A DNA stretch of 64,000 bases from Paenibacillus phoenicis (GCF_034718895.1 NZ_JAYERP010000001.1:248001-312000), one strand, 5' to 3'. Shown: positions 51,304 to 60,798, numbered from the stretch's first letter. The notes: generated from the sequence alone by a model not told the origin. Numbers and translations are program-made.

Positions 51304-52179
51304 TTGTACCTTGTGGTTTCGGGATTGCTGCTGTTCGTATTAAGCGGAGGCTGGCTATATGCTTACCAGAAATCTCGCTTCCTCTACCGGGGAGATCTGG
51401 ATTTGCATCTGGAAGGATTAAAGCTTGTTCGCCTCTCGCCGCCAATGTTGCTGCTTTTGGAGCGGATCAAGGTATCTCAGCGATTTCCCGGCTTCTTCTT
51501 TAAAGTTCAGCGTGCCGTGCAGAAAATCGGCGGCAGCCGGCGCAGCCGCGAAATGACGCTGCTCTGGCTATCGGAGGCGCTCACGTACAGTTACATTTGT
51601 CTCCTGTTCGGGTGTCTGATGACGTTGCTGAGCGACGCCCCTGCCGGCTTAGGGATCGGCGTCCTGTTCGCTGTGTTGGTGCCGATGGCGCTGCTCAATG
51701 ACCTTCATCGCAAGGTTCAGCGGCGGGAACAGGCTGTCCTGCTGGAGCTGCCGGAGCTGCTGAACAAAATCGTGCTGCTGGTAGGTGCTGGGTCAACCGT
51801 CCAGCAGGCGATGAAGTTATGCCTTGAGCGCAAGCGGGAGCAAATCGGACATCCCTTATACCGGGAGCTGCTGCAGATGCAGAAGGAATGGGAAGGGGGG
51901 GATTCATTTCAGCAGGCGATGGAAGGATTCAGCAAACGCTGCGGCATTCAGGAGGTGTCGGCTTTTACGACGGCAGTTCTGTTAAATTACCGCCGCGGCG
52001 GAGAGGATTTTGCCCTGGCCCTGCGAGACTTGTCCCATTCATTGTGGGAGAAACGCAAAGCCGTCGGCAGAACGCTGGGCGAGCAAGCCTCGTCCAAGCT
52101 GGTGTTTCCGATGGTGCTGCTGTTTATGGCAGTACTGATTTTGGTTGGGGCACCGGCCTTTATGATTATGAATTTGTAA
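51304..52179 (+). CDS. tadC: TadC-like type II secretion F-domain protein
   Basis: 291 residues. A first membrane segment is at the N terminus (LVVSGLLLFVLSGGWLYAY), two in the middle and one at the end (VLLFMAVLILVGAPAFMIM), with the T2SSF domain between (NKIVLLVGAGSTVQQAMKLC). Start TTG 51304 with AAAGGGGCG upstream. Second platform protein of the Tad system. Confidence 0.92.
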   Translation: MYLVVSGLLLFVLSGGWLYAYQKSRFLYRGDLDLHLEGLKLVRLSPPMLLLLERIKVSQRFPGFFFKVQRAVQKIGGSRRSREMTLLWLSEALTYSYICLLFGCLMTLLSDAPAGLGIGVLFAVLVPMALLNDLHRKVQRREQAVLLELPELLNKIVLLVGAGSTVQQAMKLCLERKREQIGHPLYRELLQMQKEWEGGDSFQQAMEGFSKRCGIQEVSAFTTAVLLNYRRGGEDFALALRDLSHSLWEKRKAVGRTLGEQASSKLVFPMVLLFMAVLILVGAPAFMIMNL

Positions 52180-52201
52180 TGCACACAGAGGAGGAGAAAA
52201 C

Positions 52202-52396
52202 ATGTTAACGGCAATTCGCAAAGAGATGAGAAGTTTTTGGCGTAATGAAGAGGGGCTTGGAATGCTGGAAATGATCTTGATTATCGCGGTGATCGTTATT
52301 ATCGCTGCGATCTTCCGCAAACAGTTGAAGGCGATCATTGAGAGCTTGCTCGATAAAGCCAAGACGAAAACGGAAAACTTCATGGACGAGACTTAA
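52202..52396 (+). CDS. Flp1-family type IVb pilin
   Basis: A 64-residue prepilin. A basic leader is followed by EEGLGMLEMILIIAVIVII and a hydrophobic helix. If cleaved after the Gly of NEEG, the mature pilin has Glu at +5 (LGMLE), as type IV pilins require. It is the likely major pilin of this operon, processed by the prepilin peptidase at 56362. Good GGAGGAG ribosome site. Confidence 0.92.
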   Translation: MLTAIRKEMRSFWRNEEGLGMLEMILIIAVIVIIAAIFRKQLKAIIESLLDKAKTKTENFMDET

Positions 52397-52398
52397 GA

Positions 52399-53061
52399 AT
52401 GAAGCTGTGGCAGGATCAACGCGGGGTTTTTACGGTTGAAGCTTCTTTGGTGCTTCCGTTGATTTTTTACACGGTGCTGATTCTTCTGTTCTTCTGTCTT
52501 TACCTTTACCAACAGGCGTTGTTGGGGCAGGCTGCCATCGTTGCGGCGGAGCGAACCGCTTATACCTGGGATAACAGCTACCGGGACGGCTTAACCGGAG
52601 CCTATGCCGATGGGAAGTACGACTCCCTCTACTGGCGCCTGGGGGATGACGGGTTGCTGCAGGCGATTTTTGGCGGGGACGGCGGCGACAGGGCAGTGAA
52701 GCTGGCATTGCCTGCGGATGCAGGTGATGGAGAGGCTCAGTCGCTTCCGCTGAAGAAGCTGAATCGGACAGGGGCCAGGCTGCCTGAAGGCATCGACGGG
52801 GAGATGCGCTATGACAACCGGCTGCTGCTGCGCAAGGTAAGTGTTGCGCTGGATCGGTTCGTCCCGCTGGCTCCGTTGGAGGCTTGGATTGACGATATCC
52901 ATCAGCGCAGCCGCGCGGAGTCTTATGTGGTCGAGCCGACGGAATGGATTCGGACCGTTGAGCTTGCGCGATATTATGGCGAGAAGTTCCGAAGCGGCAA
53001 AGGTGCAGGAGGAATGGACAAGCAGGAAGCGCAGGAAGCGTTGATACGGTTTGGAAAATAA
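52399..53061 (+). CDS. TadE-like minor pilin
   Basis: 220 residues, starting 2 bp after the pilin gene. N-terminal DQRGVFTVEASLVLPLIF has a prepilin-like site (after RG, with Glu at +5) and a single membrane helix; the rest is extracytoplasmic. TadE-type pseudopilins assist pilus assembly. The gene ends 22 bp before the next start. Confidence 0.88.
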   Translation: MKLWQDQRGVFTVEASLVLPLIFYTVLILLFFCLYLYQQALLGQAAIVAAERTAYTWDNSYRDGLTGAYADGKYDSLYWRLGDDGLLQAIFGGDGGDRAVKLALPADAGDGEAQSLPLKKLNRTGARLPEGIDGEMRYDNRLLLRKVSVALDRFVPLAPLEAWIDDIHQRSRAESYVVEPTEWIRTVELARYYGEKFRSGKGAGGMDKQEAQEALIRFGK

Positions 53062-53083
53062 CCGGAAGGAGAAGGAGGCGGAG

Positions 53084-55297
53084 ATGTCGGTGTTTTCACG
53101 GAATCGCTCGGAGCAAGGGGCGGTTACGGTATTTTTTATCGTAATTTTTGCCGCGGTGTTTGCGTTTGTCGCCCTGTTTATCGATTTCGCCCGCATGTTC
53201 GCTTTGCAAGCACAGGTGGAGACCTTGGCGCATGCGGCTTCGAGATCCGTCCTGTCCGCATATGATCGCGAGTTGGCTGAACGGTACGGCATATTTGCAT
53301 ACGGGCAAACGGACGGGAATTACATCATGTCGAAGGTGCTTCAAGACCAATTTGAGCTGGTCCGGCAAACGGACGGGTTCCCTTTGCTAAACGCAAGGCT
53401 GGATTCCTCCACCGCCAGCTTCATGCATCCAATCGGGACTTACCCGGTGTTCGAGCAGCAAATTCGCGAGCAAATGAAGTATCGGGCGCCCATCGACGTT
53501 ACCATCGAGCTGCTTAATCGCTTTAAACCGATGGCCGGAGTGATGAAGGAAGCCTCTAATACGGTAGATTTGCTGGGGAAGTTGCAGAAGCTTTACGACC
53601 AGCGGGAGGCCAAGCTTGATGAGCTCTTGGAGCTGCAGCGCCAAGCCGCCAAGACGGTGGAGTCTTATGCGAAGGTGCTGTCGGGAGGCGGCGGGAGCGG
53701 CAGTCTCTCCACGTTGGCCGATGCCACAGCCGAATATCCTGAATTTGTGAGCCAAGTTGAGGCGGATGAGGGCCTGGAGCCGGAGGATCGGATGTATACA
53801 GCGGAAATCAGCCGCTACCGTTCTGCAACCAGCGGGTTGTTTGCTGCATTGGATCGCGCTTTGCGTACTGCAGAGCAGAGGCATGCATCGTACCTGCCGC
53901 AGGCGAAGTCGCTGCTCGATGAAGCGCGGCGGATCAATGAGCAGATGCGGCAAACGATCGCGGAGGCGGAAAATCGCCCGGAACAAGCGGCCTATAACGA
54001 AGTATCCGTCGGAACGAGCACCCGCAGCGGCAGCTCGGATCCGGTTGGCGAGGGAGCGGCAATCACCGAGATCCGGGCTCAAGCCGATTCGTTGCTGCTG
54101 TCCGATGAGTTATTCGCCGGCCTAGCCTCAGATATGGATCGGCAGACCGCGGCATTCGCTGAACTCCGGAGCGTGGGAAGCGCGCTGCTGGCGCAAAGCG
54201 GCTCCGTATTATCCGCCACAACTCCGCCCAGCTCTTTCTCTTCGAGCGTGAATAGTGCTGTCAGAGTAAGTGATGCCTATCTGCGTCAATTCGTTACTTC
54301 CGGCTCAAGCAATGTTTTAGAAGCGAGTGCATGGAGATTGGATGCCCATCGGTCCTCTGACAAGGAGCGGAAGGCCACAGAGCAGGCGGCAAGTGCAACA
54401 CTGAAGGATGCAGCCAGTTGGATCCGCAAGATCGAACAGTTCAAAAACGGATTAAGTGAACATCAAGCGAAATTCGATCAGCTGAAGGCGAAGATGGAAG
54501 CGAACCGTTCGTTGAACCGTTCCGTGGCTGGCGAGGAGGCTGGGTCTACGAGCGTAAACGATGATCCGAGCGAGGCAGGACGCACCTCCATGGGGATCAT
54601 GGACAACATCTATGGCGGGTTGGCGGGCCTGATGGGCGGCATGTCGGATTCCGTTTATCAAATGGAATACGTTGCGAGTTATTTTCACTTCCTCGATGTC
54701 AGTGTCTTAAACGGTCTGTTTGAGGGCAAAGGCCAAACGGACCCGCTGGAAGTGATCCGCAGACAGCTGGCACCGGAAAGTCAAGAGGTCGAGTATATTC
54801 TGTACGGCGTGCATAATCCGGCGGGGAATATCGCGGCTGCGTTCGGGGAGATTTTTGCCATGCGGCTGGCCATTCGGACGATGGAGGGCTTAGTGAAAAA
54901 TGCGGCAAAAGGCAATCCGTTGCTGGTTTTTGCTGCGGCCTTGCTGTACGGAGCGCAACATGCGCTGCAGGACATGATTTCTTTAACCCGGGACGGAAAG
55001 ATTCAATTAAGCGACTATCTGAAGGTCGATCTGACCTACCGGGATTATCTCAGATTATTTCTGCTGCTCCATGGCCGGAGCGAACAACGATTGTCGCGGA
55101 TGCTGGCCGTGATCGCGCTTAATACCGGGGTGGATCCGGCGGAACGGTCCACATATGTCCAAGGGAAGGTAACCGTGGCGATGCCGTTATGGTTTTTGCC
55201 GGGAGTAAGCAAAGCGCTGGGGAAAGTCGGCATATTGAAAGGTCATGTGGAAGGAAGCCAGTATTATGTGGCCAAGCAAGCGGATTTTTCATATTAA
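53084..55297 (+). CDS. TadG-like protein with long coiled-coil ectodomain (DUF5702 type)
   Basis: 737 residues. The N-terminal SEQGAVTVFFIVIFAAVFAFVALFIDF stretch resembles a prepilin-like leader, but position +5 is Phe, not Glu, so cleavage is doubtful. One membrane helix is followed by a very long extracellular region with several coiled-coil segments (QKLYDQREAKLDELLELQRQ; AKSLLDEARRINEQMRQTI; QAKFDQLKAKMEANRS). It may span the wall. Start ATG 53084 with GGAGGCGG upstream; MENN at 53051 is a weaker start. Confidence 0.85.
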   Translation: MSVFSRNRSEQGAVTVFFIVIFAAVFAFVALFIDFARMFALQAQVETLAHAASRSVLSAYDRELAERYGIFAYGQTDGNYIMSKVLQDQFELVRQTDGFPLLNARLDSSTASFMHPIGTYPVFEQQIREQMKYRAPIDVTIELLNRFKPMAGVMKEASNTVDLLGKLQKLYDQREAKLDELLELQRQAAKTVESYAKVLSGGGGSGSLSTLADATAEYPEFVSQVEADEGLEPEDRMYTAEISRYRSATSGLFAALDRALRTAEQRHASYLPQAKSLLDEARRINEQMRQTIAEAENRPEQAAYNEVSVGTSTRSGSSDPVGEGAAITEIRAQADSLLLSDELFAGLASDMDRQTAAFAELRSVGSALLAQSGSVLSATTPPSSFSSSVNSAVRVSDAYLRQFVTSGSSNVLEASAWRLDAHRSSDKERKATEQAASATLKDAASWIRKIEQFKNGLSEHQAKFDQLKAKMEANRSLNRSVAGEEAGSTSVNDDPSEAGRTSMGIMDNIYGGLAGLMGGMSDSVYQMEYVASYFHFLDVSVLNGLFEGKGQTDPLEVIRRQLAPESQEVEYILYGVHNPAGNIAAAFGEIFAMRLAIRTMEGLVKNAAKGNPLLVFAAALLYGAQHALQDMISLTRDGKIQLSDYLKVDLTYRDYLRLFLLLHGRSEQRLSRMLAVIALNTGVDPAERSTYVQGKVTVAMPLWFLPGVSKALGKVGILKGHVEGSQYYVAKQADFSY

Positions 55298-56342
55298 GGG
55301 AACGATGTCGCGCCGCTTCCGGAAGAGATTTTCGGAAGGAAGCATCACTCTGGAAGCCGCCCTAGTCGCTCCGGTGTTTGTGCTGGTTGTATTCTGGTTT
55401 GTTTTTCTCGTCCATATGACGCTGCTTTACGGACAACTGCATCTGACCGCAGCAAATGCTGTGAAACAGATCTCTGCTCATATTTATCCGGTAGCGCTCG
55501 CAGTCCAGGCTCAGCATAGTGAGGGACAAGAGGTGCAAGCTCCAGCCGCAAAGCCGGGTGATGAGAACTCAGGAGTTTCTTCGGCTGGGGGATCCGATGT
55601 CCCAGAGATTACAACGGAAAGCGGTCCGTTTTCCTGGAAGATCCCGTCCCTGTCCCTGGAGGAATGGGCGAGGCAATATGCGTCCAACTTGCCGGAGCCG
55701 CTGTCGACATGGGTAATGGATGCTGCACTTAAAGGTGACGAACCGCTGCAGGAGCTTAAAACGAAAGTGTCCGAGGCCGTATTGGACCCGTTGGTCAAGC
55801 CGATGCTGCGCCCTTTTCTTCGCGGCACCCTGCTGGAAGAAGAACGTCTGCATGTCACCCGCGTTACGGTTCCGGACTTGAAGACGGGGAAGCAACCTTA
55901 CTTTGGCCTCGAGTTAAGTTATGAGCTGCCTTTAAAGGTTCCGCTTATCGGCCGGCAACTGGTGCTGCAGACAAGGGCGGAGGAGCGGTTGTGGATCGGC
56001 GATACCGGGGAGCTTGATCCCGGAGCTGGAAGCGGTGAAGATCAAACGGGTCAAGCGGCGGTCGTGATCGCTAAGCCCGACCCGGCGTACGCCGGACACC
56101 GAGCGACGGTTCTGGCTCAGGTTGCCCCGGGGTCAACCGCCAAGCTGACCGTGTATTACAAAAGCGGGGTCAGCCAAGCGAAATATTTGGGTGAGGCGAC
56201 GGCGGATGACCAAGGCCAAATCAGCTGGACTTGGCTGGTCGGAGGAAACACCACGCCGGGGACGTGGAGTTTCGTGATTGAAACGGAGGAAGGCATACGT
56301 ACGACGGCCACGTTCGAGGTGGTAAGCCCGCGTTCGCAATAG
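55266..56342 (+). CDS. TadE/F-like pseudopilin with C-terminal Ig-like domain
   Basis: About 358 residues. Prepilin-like segment FSEGSITLEAALVAPVFVLV (cleavage after EG gives Glu at +5), one membrane helix, an extracytoplasmic middle part, and a C-terminal domain of about 90 residues from ASGTAKLTV-type sequence (ATVLAQVAPGSTAKLTVYYK to GTWSFVIETEEG) that looks like a small beta-sandwich. Start taken at ATG 55266 with AAGGA 10 nt before; it overlaps the TadG-like gene by 32 nt. Confidence 0.82.
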   Translation: MWPSKRIFHIKGTMSRRFRKRFSEGSITLEAALVAPVFVLVVFWFVFLVHMTLLYGQLHLTAANAVKQISAHIYPVALAVQAQHSEGQEVQAPAAKPGDENSGVSSAGGSDVPEITTESGPFSWKIPSLSLEEWARQYASNLPEPLSTWVMDAALKGDEPLQELKTKVSEAVLDPLVKPMLRPFLRGTLLEEERLHVTRVTVPDLKTGKQPYFGLELSYELPLKVPLIGRQLVLQTRAEERLWIGDTGELDPGAGSGEDQTGQAAVVIAKPDPAYAGHRATVLAQVAPGSTAKLTVYYKSGVSQAKYLGEATADDQGQISWTWLVGGNTTPGTWSFVIETEEGIRTTATFEVVSPRSQ

Positions 56343-56361
56343 GAAAAGGAGTGAGGAACGG

Positions 56362-56865
56362 ATGATTGAGATTTGGGGTTGTTTGCTGATGTTGCTTGCA
56401 GCCTTCGTAACGGATTTAAGAACGATGAAAATTCCTAACGTGATTACGGTTACGGGCATTTTCACCGGACTGTCTTATCACCTGTTAACGGACGGGTGGA
56501 AAGGCGCCTGGTTTTCAGCGGCCGGGGCGGTCACCGGGTTTGGGCTGATGTTTGCGCTGTATTTGCTTCGTGCGGTCGGAGGCGGCGATGTCAAGCTGTT
56601 TGCAGGAATTGGGGCCTGGACGGGCATCGCTTTAACTTTATCGACGATGATGTATTCGATATTGGCCGCCGGGTGCATCGGTCTGATCCTCTTGATTTGG
56701 CGCCGGGAAACCGGGCATCGTCTGCGCCGGATTGCCGGCAGCCTCCTTGGAGCGGCGATGCTGCGCAGCCCAGCCCCCATCCAGGCAGTCGCCAAACACC
56801 AACTTCAGTTTCCGTTTATGCTGGCTGTGGTGCCGGGAGCACTACTGGCGATTTACTATATGTAA
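56362..56865 (+). CDS. tadV: Prepilin peptidase, A24 family (TadV/CpaA)
   Basis: 167 residues with about five membrane segments. The two catalytic aspartates are in VTDLRTMKIPN (Asp18 region) and GGGDVKL (Asp near 75), the GxGD site of A24 peptidases. It should process the Flp1 pilin and TadE-like pseudopilins upstream. It lacks the N-terminal methyltransferase domain, as is usual for TadV. Confidence 0.94.
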   Translation: MIEIWGCLLMLLAAFVTDLRTMKIPNVITVTGIFTGLSYHLLTDGWKGAWFSAAGAVTGFGLMFALYLLRAVGGGDVKLFAGIGAWTGIALTLSTMMYSILAAGCIGLILLIWRRETGHRLRRIAGSLLGAAMLRSPAPIQAVAKHQLQFPFMLAVVPGALLAIYYM

Positions 56866-56885
56866 CGTATGGGGAGGGATGGAAC

Positions 56886-58532
56886 ATGCCGGAGCTGGTT
56901 ACTGATTTTGTCCGGGACGGCGGTACCTACATGATCCTGCAGACGCAGGAGGGGCTGAGGCCGGAAGATTTGAACCGCGTTCAACGCTCCATGCTGGCCG
57001 CGGTAACCGTACCAAATCTGCTGCGGCTTGATATCCGTGAAATCGATTATCAAATCAGCCTGCATTATGATATCACCGGAAAAAGAATGCTCTCCCAGTG
57101 CCTTCGCAGCGACAAGATCAGTATGCCGGAGTTTTACGGTTTGCTGCTCCAGGTGGTTGCTGTACTGGAGGACAGCAAGAGGTATATGCTGTCGCCATCC
57201 GGTTTTTTATTGGATGAGACGTATATTTTTGTGGAGGAGCCGTTGTCCAGCGGGGCCATGTATTTTACATATATCCCTTGGAAGGAAGCGCCGCCCGAAC
57301 CCCCGCTGTCTCAGTCGCTGCTATCGCTGATAACCCGGATGCTGACCTGTGTCTCCCGGGTCGAGGGGGATGGAATCCCGCAGTTGGTCCGATTATGCGG
57401 AGATGAGCTTTTTTCATTGGGAGAACTAAAAAAAATGCTGCTCAATTTATTGTCGGAGGAGCCGGACGCCAAGTCCATGGGCGGTGAGCGGGTTGGGGAG
57501 AGGAAATCTATTCTCAACGATCCGTCTCCAAGATTGGCAACGTCATCACCACTTTCGTCCCCCCGTTCTGCCGTCGTTAAGGAATATGTTCCTATTGGGG
57601 ATCAGGCCGAATCGGGAAAATGGGCCGGGGCCGCTGCATCGAATGCCCATGATGCAACTGATGTAAGTTCAATAAGGGGAGCTTGGCCAGGTCTCGATGA
57701 CGCGGAGGCAACGGGAGAGACGCGAATTAAACCAACCTACCTTGTACTAGGTCTCATTCTGGTCGATGCTTTAGGTTGGAAGTTTCTCTATCTCGATCGT
57801 CCCGGAACATTGGGGTTAGCGCTTGGCGCTATGCTTACTGTATTGTTAGGGGCGGCGGGGGTAGTGTTATGGCGTAAATTTTGCAGCAGTTCCGCCAGCT
57901 TGGAGGAAGAAGAGGCGGAAGTTGATCACGAGGTGGCCTCCGGGCCGCTCGGAACTTCGCATTCGTTGGACTTCACGGACGAACGGCATTTTGGCTCATC
58001 ATTCTTCGGCAGAAATGCCGCAATGTCGGAACGTTCGGGTTCTGCGGCGGAGGCCTCGATGGAGTCGTTTGTGCCCCGGCTAGGCCTTCCGGACATGATG
58101 ATGGAGCCCTCCGGTTCCGCCATGCCTGAGCCGGAATCCGAAGCGAGGTTATCGCCGCCTACGGTTCTGCTGAGCCGGACCGGCCTGGCAGGACAGGACA
58201 GCCCGGCCCGTGAACGCGTTCCGCGCTATTACTTGGAGCGGTACGAGTCTTTCGGCGGTGCGGCGGAGCGAATTCCACTGACGCCGGGCAGCTTTGTGAT
58301 TGGCCGCTCCGAAGACATTGCGCAATACGTAGAGAATACTTCTGGTGTCTCCCGTGCCCATGTGGAGATCTTGGTGACTTCGCACGGCTGTACCTTAAAG
58401 GATCTCGGTTCAACCAATGGAACCTACCTCAACGGGGAAAATGTGGCACCCTATAAAGAATATCCTTTGCAAGCTGATGACGTGTTCGTGTTGGCGGAAA
58501 CGAGGTTTAAGTTTGGAGTGGAAGCGGCCTGA
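56886..58532 (+). CDS. DUF6382 and FHA-domain protein
   Basis: 548 residues: an N-terminal DUF6382-type domain (about 1-190), a variable linker, one or two membrane segments near 285-330 (TYLVLGLILVDALGWKFLY and TLGLALGAMLTVLLGAAGVV), a long acidic linker and a C-terminal FHA domain from about 460 (FVIGRSEDIAQYVENTSGVS, then LKDLGSTNGTYLNGENV). FHA domains bind phosphothreonine, which suggests control of the pilus by a Ser/Thr kinase that is not in this window. Start ATG 56886 with GGGGAGGG upstream; the longer open frame from 56496 overlaps tadV and is rejected. Confidence 0.88.
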   Translation: MPELVTDFVRDGGTYMILQTQEGLRPEDLNRVQRSMLAAVTVPNLLRLDIREIDYQISLHYDITGKRMLSQCLRSDKISMPEFYGLLLQVVAVLEDSKRYMLSPSGFLLDETYIFVEEPLSSGAMYFTYIPWKEAPPEPPLSQSLLSLITRMLTCVSRVEGDGIPQLVRLCGDELFSLGELKKMLLNLLSEEPDAKSMGGERVGERKSILNDPSPRLATSSPLSSPRSAVVKEYVPIGDQAESGKWAGAAASNAHDATDVSSIRGAWPGLDDAEATGETRIKPTYLVLGLILVDALGWKFLYLDRPGTLGLALGAMLTVLLGAAGVVLWRKFCSSSASLEEEEAEVDHEVASGPLGTSHSLDFTDERHFGSSFFGRNAAMSERSGSAAEASMESFVPRLGLPDMMMEPSGSAMPEPESEARLSPPTVLLSRTGLAGQDSPARERVPRYYLERYESFGGAAERIPLTPGSFVIGRSEDIAQYVENTSGVSRAHVEILVTSHGCTLKDLGSTNGTYLNGENVAPYKEYPLQADDVFVLAETRFKFGVEAA

Positions 58533-58575
58533 ACTCAAATTTGAAATGACCGTAGATTCTCACCGGAAAAGCAGG

Positions 58576-58599
58576 TATAATGAACGAGAATTATTCTCA
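58576..58599 (+). promoter_or_regulatory. Promoter -10 and Fur-box-like operator of the siderophore permease genes
   Basis: A perfect TATAAT (58576-58581) overlaps into a 15-nt box CGAGAATTATTCTCA (58585-58599), which fits the Bacillus 7-1-7 Fur consensus TGATAATNATTATCA at 11 of 14 defined positions. Iron-dependent repression is likely. The -35 is weak. Confidence 0.65.
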
Positions 58600-58654
58600 A
58601 TTACAACTTACATACACGGCTTACTGGAAAATTGATTAAAGGATGGTTCTCGAC

Positions 58655-59692
58655 ATGTCTGCATTAACCCAATCTTCTAAGCCTCGCTTGCGCTCCCGTC
58701 CCTTGGCGGCAACGTTGATTCTGATCGGCGGCGCGGCGTTGCTGCTATTTGCGATCAGCCTCTCGATTTCCGTCGGGGCGGCGGATATTAAACTCGCGAC
58801 CGTCTGGGATGCGTTGTTCCACTTTCAAGCGGAACAAACCCAGCATCAAATTATTATGGAGCTGCGTCTCCCGCGCGCCTTAGCCGCTGCTTTGATCGGT
58901 GCGGCGCTTGCGGTAGCCGGTGCGATTATGCAGGGGATGACCCGCAACCCGATGGCCGATTCGGGCTTGCTGGGGCTTAACTCCGGGGCCGGCCTGGCGC
59001 TGGCTATTTGCTTCGCATTGATGCCGGGAACCCCGTTCCTGCTGACCATGCTGTACTCGTTTATCGGGGCTGGTCTGGGCGCTGGGCTCGTATTTGGCAT
59101 CGGCTCTTTGACCAAAGGAGGCCTGTCCCCGGTCCGGCTGACCTTGGCAGGCGCGGCTGTCAGCATGCTGCTGACCGCGATCAGCGAAGGCATCGCCATC
59201 TATTTTAAGATTGGACAGGATCTTGCCTTCTGGTACGCCGGTGCGATTGCTGGTGCCAACTGGTTGCAAATCAAGATGGTTTCGCCCTGGGTATTCGCAG
59301 GTTTGCTTTGCGCCTTGCTGCTGTCAAGATCCATTACCCTGCTGAGCCTTGGCGAAGAGGTGGCAACCGGTTTGGGTCAAAGAACCGGCTTAATCAAGGT
59401 GCTTGGCATGATCATCGTCTTGATCCTTGCCGGCAGCGCAGTTTCAATCGTTGGCGCGATCGGCTTTGTGGGCCTGATGGTTCCGCACGTCGCCCGTTTT
59501 CTCGTTGGCGTGGATTACCGCTGGGTTATCCCTTCCTCAGCGCTGCTTGGCAGCTTGCTGATGGTGTTTGCGGATATTTTGGCACGACTGGTTCATCCGC
59601 CGCATGAAACGCCGATTGGCGCGCTCATCGCTGTCATTGGGGTACCGTTCTTCCTCTACCTTGCGATGAAGCAGAAGGGGGGATTGGAATGA
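58655..59692 (+). CDS. Iron-siderophore ABC transporter permease, FecCD family
   Basis: 345 residues with about nine membrane segments and the FecCD hallmarks ELRLPRALAAALIGAALAVAG, RNPMADSGLLGLNSGAG and GFVGLMVPHVARFLVG. It imports ferric siderophores with the next permease. The start is ATG 58655 with AAAGGA 11 nt upstream. A Fur-type box precedes it. No binding protein or ATPase gene lies next to the pair, so those are encoded elsewhere. Confidence 0.95.
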   Translation: MSALTQSSKPRLRSRPLAATLILIGGAALLLFAISLSISVGAADIKLATVWDALFHFQAEQTQHQIIMELRLPRALAAALIGAALAVAGAIMQGMTRNPMADSGLLGLNSGAGLALAICFALMPGTPFLLTMLYSFIGAGLGAGLVFGIGSLTKGGLSPVRLTLAGAAVSMLLTAISEGIAIYFKIGQDLAFWYAGAIAGANWLQIKMVSPWVFAGLLCALLLSRSITLLSLGEEVATGLGQRTGLIKVLGMIIVLILAGSAVSIVGAIGFVGLMVPHVARFLVGVDYRWVIPSSALLGSLLMVFADILARLVHPPHETPIGALIAVIGVPFFLYLAMKQKGGLE

Positions 59693-60723
59693 ACCGGATC
59701 GAAGCTCCTTTGCATTTGCGGCAAAAAGCCCGCAAAGCTTATATCGTAATGACCGTATTTGCGATGCTGATCATTGCGGTGTTCATTTTTAGCATGAACA
59801 CCGGGTATATCCGGCTGTCGCCAATGGATGTATTTAAGACTTTGTTTGGAATGGGGACGGACAAACAAGAGCTGATTCTCTACGAATTCCGGTTGCCGCG
59901 GATCGTCATTTCCGTGCTCATCGGGATGGGCATGGCGGTTGCGGGCTGTATCTTCCAAGGGATTTCCCGGAACCCGCTGGCCGATCCCGGCGTGCTGGGG
60001 ATTAATGCCGGAGCCGGCCTGGCGGTAACGCTGTTTATTTCTTTTTATCCGACGACGGCCAGTGCGCCCGTCTATTTGATGCCGGTCTTGGCTTTCCTCG
60101 GATCGGCCGGGGCAGCAACATTAATTTACGTGCTCTCTTTCAAAAAAAATTACGGGTTGCTCCCGATTCGGATGGTGCTGGTCGGGATCGCGGTAGCCGC
60201 TGGCATCAACGCGGCGATGATCGTGCTGCAGCTGCGGCTGCGTCCCGAGAACTTCCAGATGCTGCAGATCTGGTTGGTTGGCAGCATCTGGGGGACGTCT
60301 TGGAAGTACGTGCTGGCGCTGCTGCCTTGGCTGATCGTGTTGCTGCCCTACGTGTTCTTGAAGTCCCGCGCGCTGAATGTGCTTAACCTGGGGGATCAAA
60401 CTGCCACAGGCCTCGGCACTTCGCTGGAACGCTCCCGATTGGGCCTCCTGGCGGCTGCGGTTGGCTTGACCGGCTCCTGCGTTGCGGTGGGCGGCGGTAT
60501 CTCCTTCGTTGGGCTGATTGCGCCGCACTTGGCCCGCCGATTGGTCGGGCCCAAGCATGAGTATTTGCTCCCGGCCTCCGCGCTGGCCGGCGGCTTGCTA
60601 GTGATCCTGGGCGACACGCTGGGCCGATGGGTCCTGCAGCCGGCCGAGATCCCAACGGGGATTGTGGTGGCGATCATCGGTGCACCGTATTTCTTGTACT
60701 TGTTAACGAAGTCTCGAGTGTAA
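59689..60723 (+). CDS. Iron-siderophore ABC transporter permease, FecCD family
   Basis: 344 residues, second of the pair, with YEFRLPRIVISVLIGMGMAVAG, RNPLADPGVLGINAGAG and GGGISFVGLIAPHLARRLVG. Its ATG overlaps the stop of the first permease by 4 nt (ATGA), so translation is coupled. The two permeases would form a heterodimer. A strong terminator follows. Confidence 0.95.
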   Translation: MNRIEAPLHLRQKARKAYIVMTVFAMLIIAVFIFSMNTGYIRLSPMDVFKTLFGMGTDKQELILYEFRLPRIVISVLIGMGMAVAGCIFQGISRNPLADPGVLGINAGAGLAVTLFISFYPTTASAPVYLMPVLAFLGSAGAATLIYVLSFKKNYGLLPIRMVLVGIAVAAGINAAMIVLQLRLRPENFQMLQIWLVGSIWGTSWKYVLALLPWLIVLLPYVFLKSRALNVLNLGDQTATGLGTSLERSRLGLLAAAVGLTGSCVAVGGGISFVGLIAPHLARRLVGPKHEYLLPASALAGGLLVILGDTLGRWVLQPAEIPTGIVVAIIGAPYFLYLLTKSRV

Positions 60724-60746
60724 TAGATAGAGAGAAGCAAGATAAA

Positions 60747-60790
60747 GGCCCGGAGAACTGGATGTTCCAGTCCTCCGGGCCGTTTTTTTT
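60747..60790. terminator. Bidirectional terminator
   Basis: GGCCCGGAG pairs with CTCCGGGCC, with an inner ACTGGA/TCCAGT pair, followed by eight T residues. It separates the permeases from the convergent epimerase gene. Confidence 0.9.
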
Positions 60791-60798
60791 CATTTGGA

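Noticed and set aside
56496..56885. 130-codon upstream extension of the FHA gene
   Set aside because: It lies wholly over tadV in another frame, while ATG 56886 has a good ribosome site.
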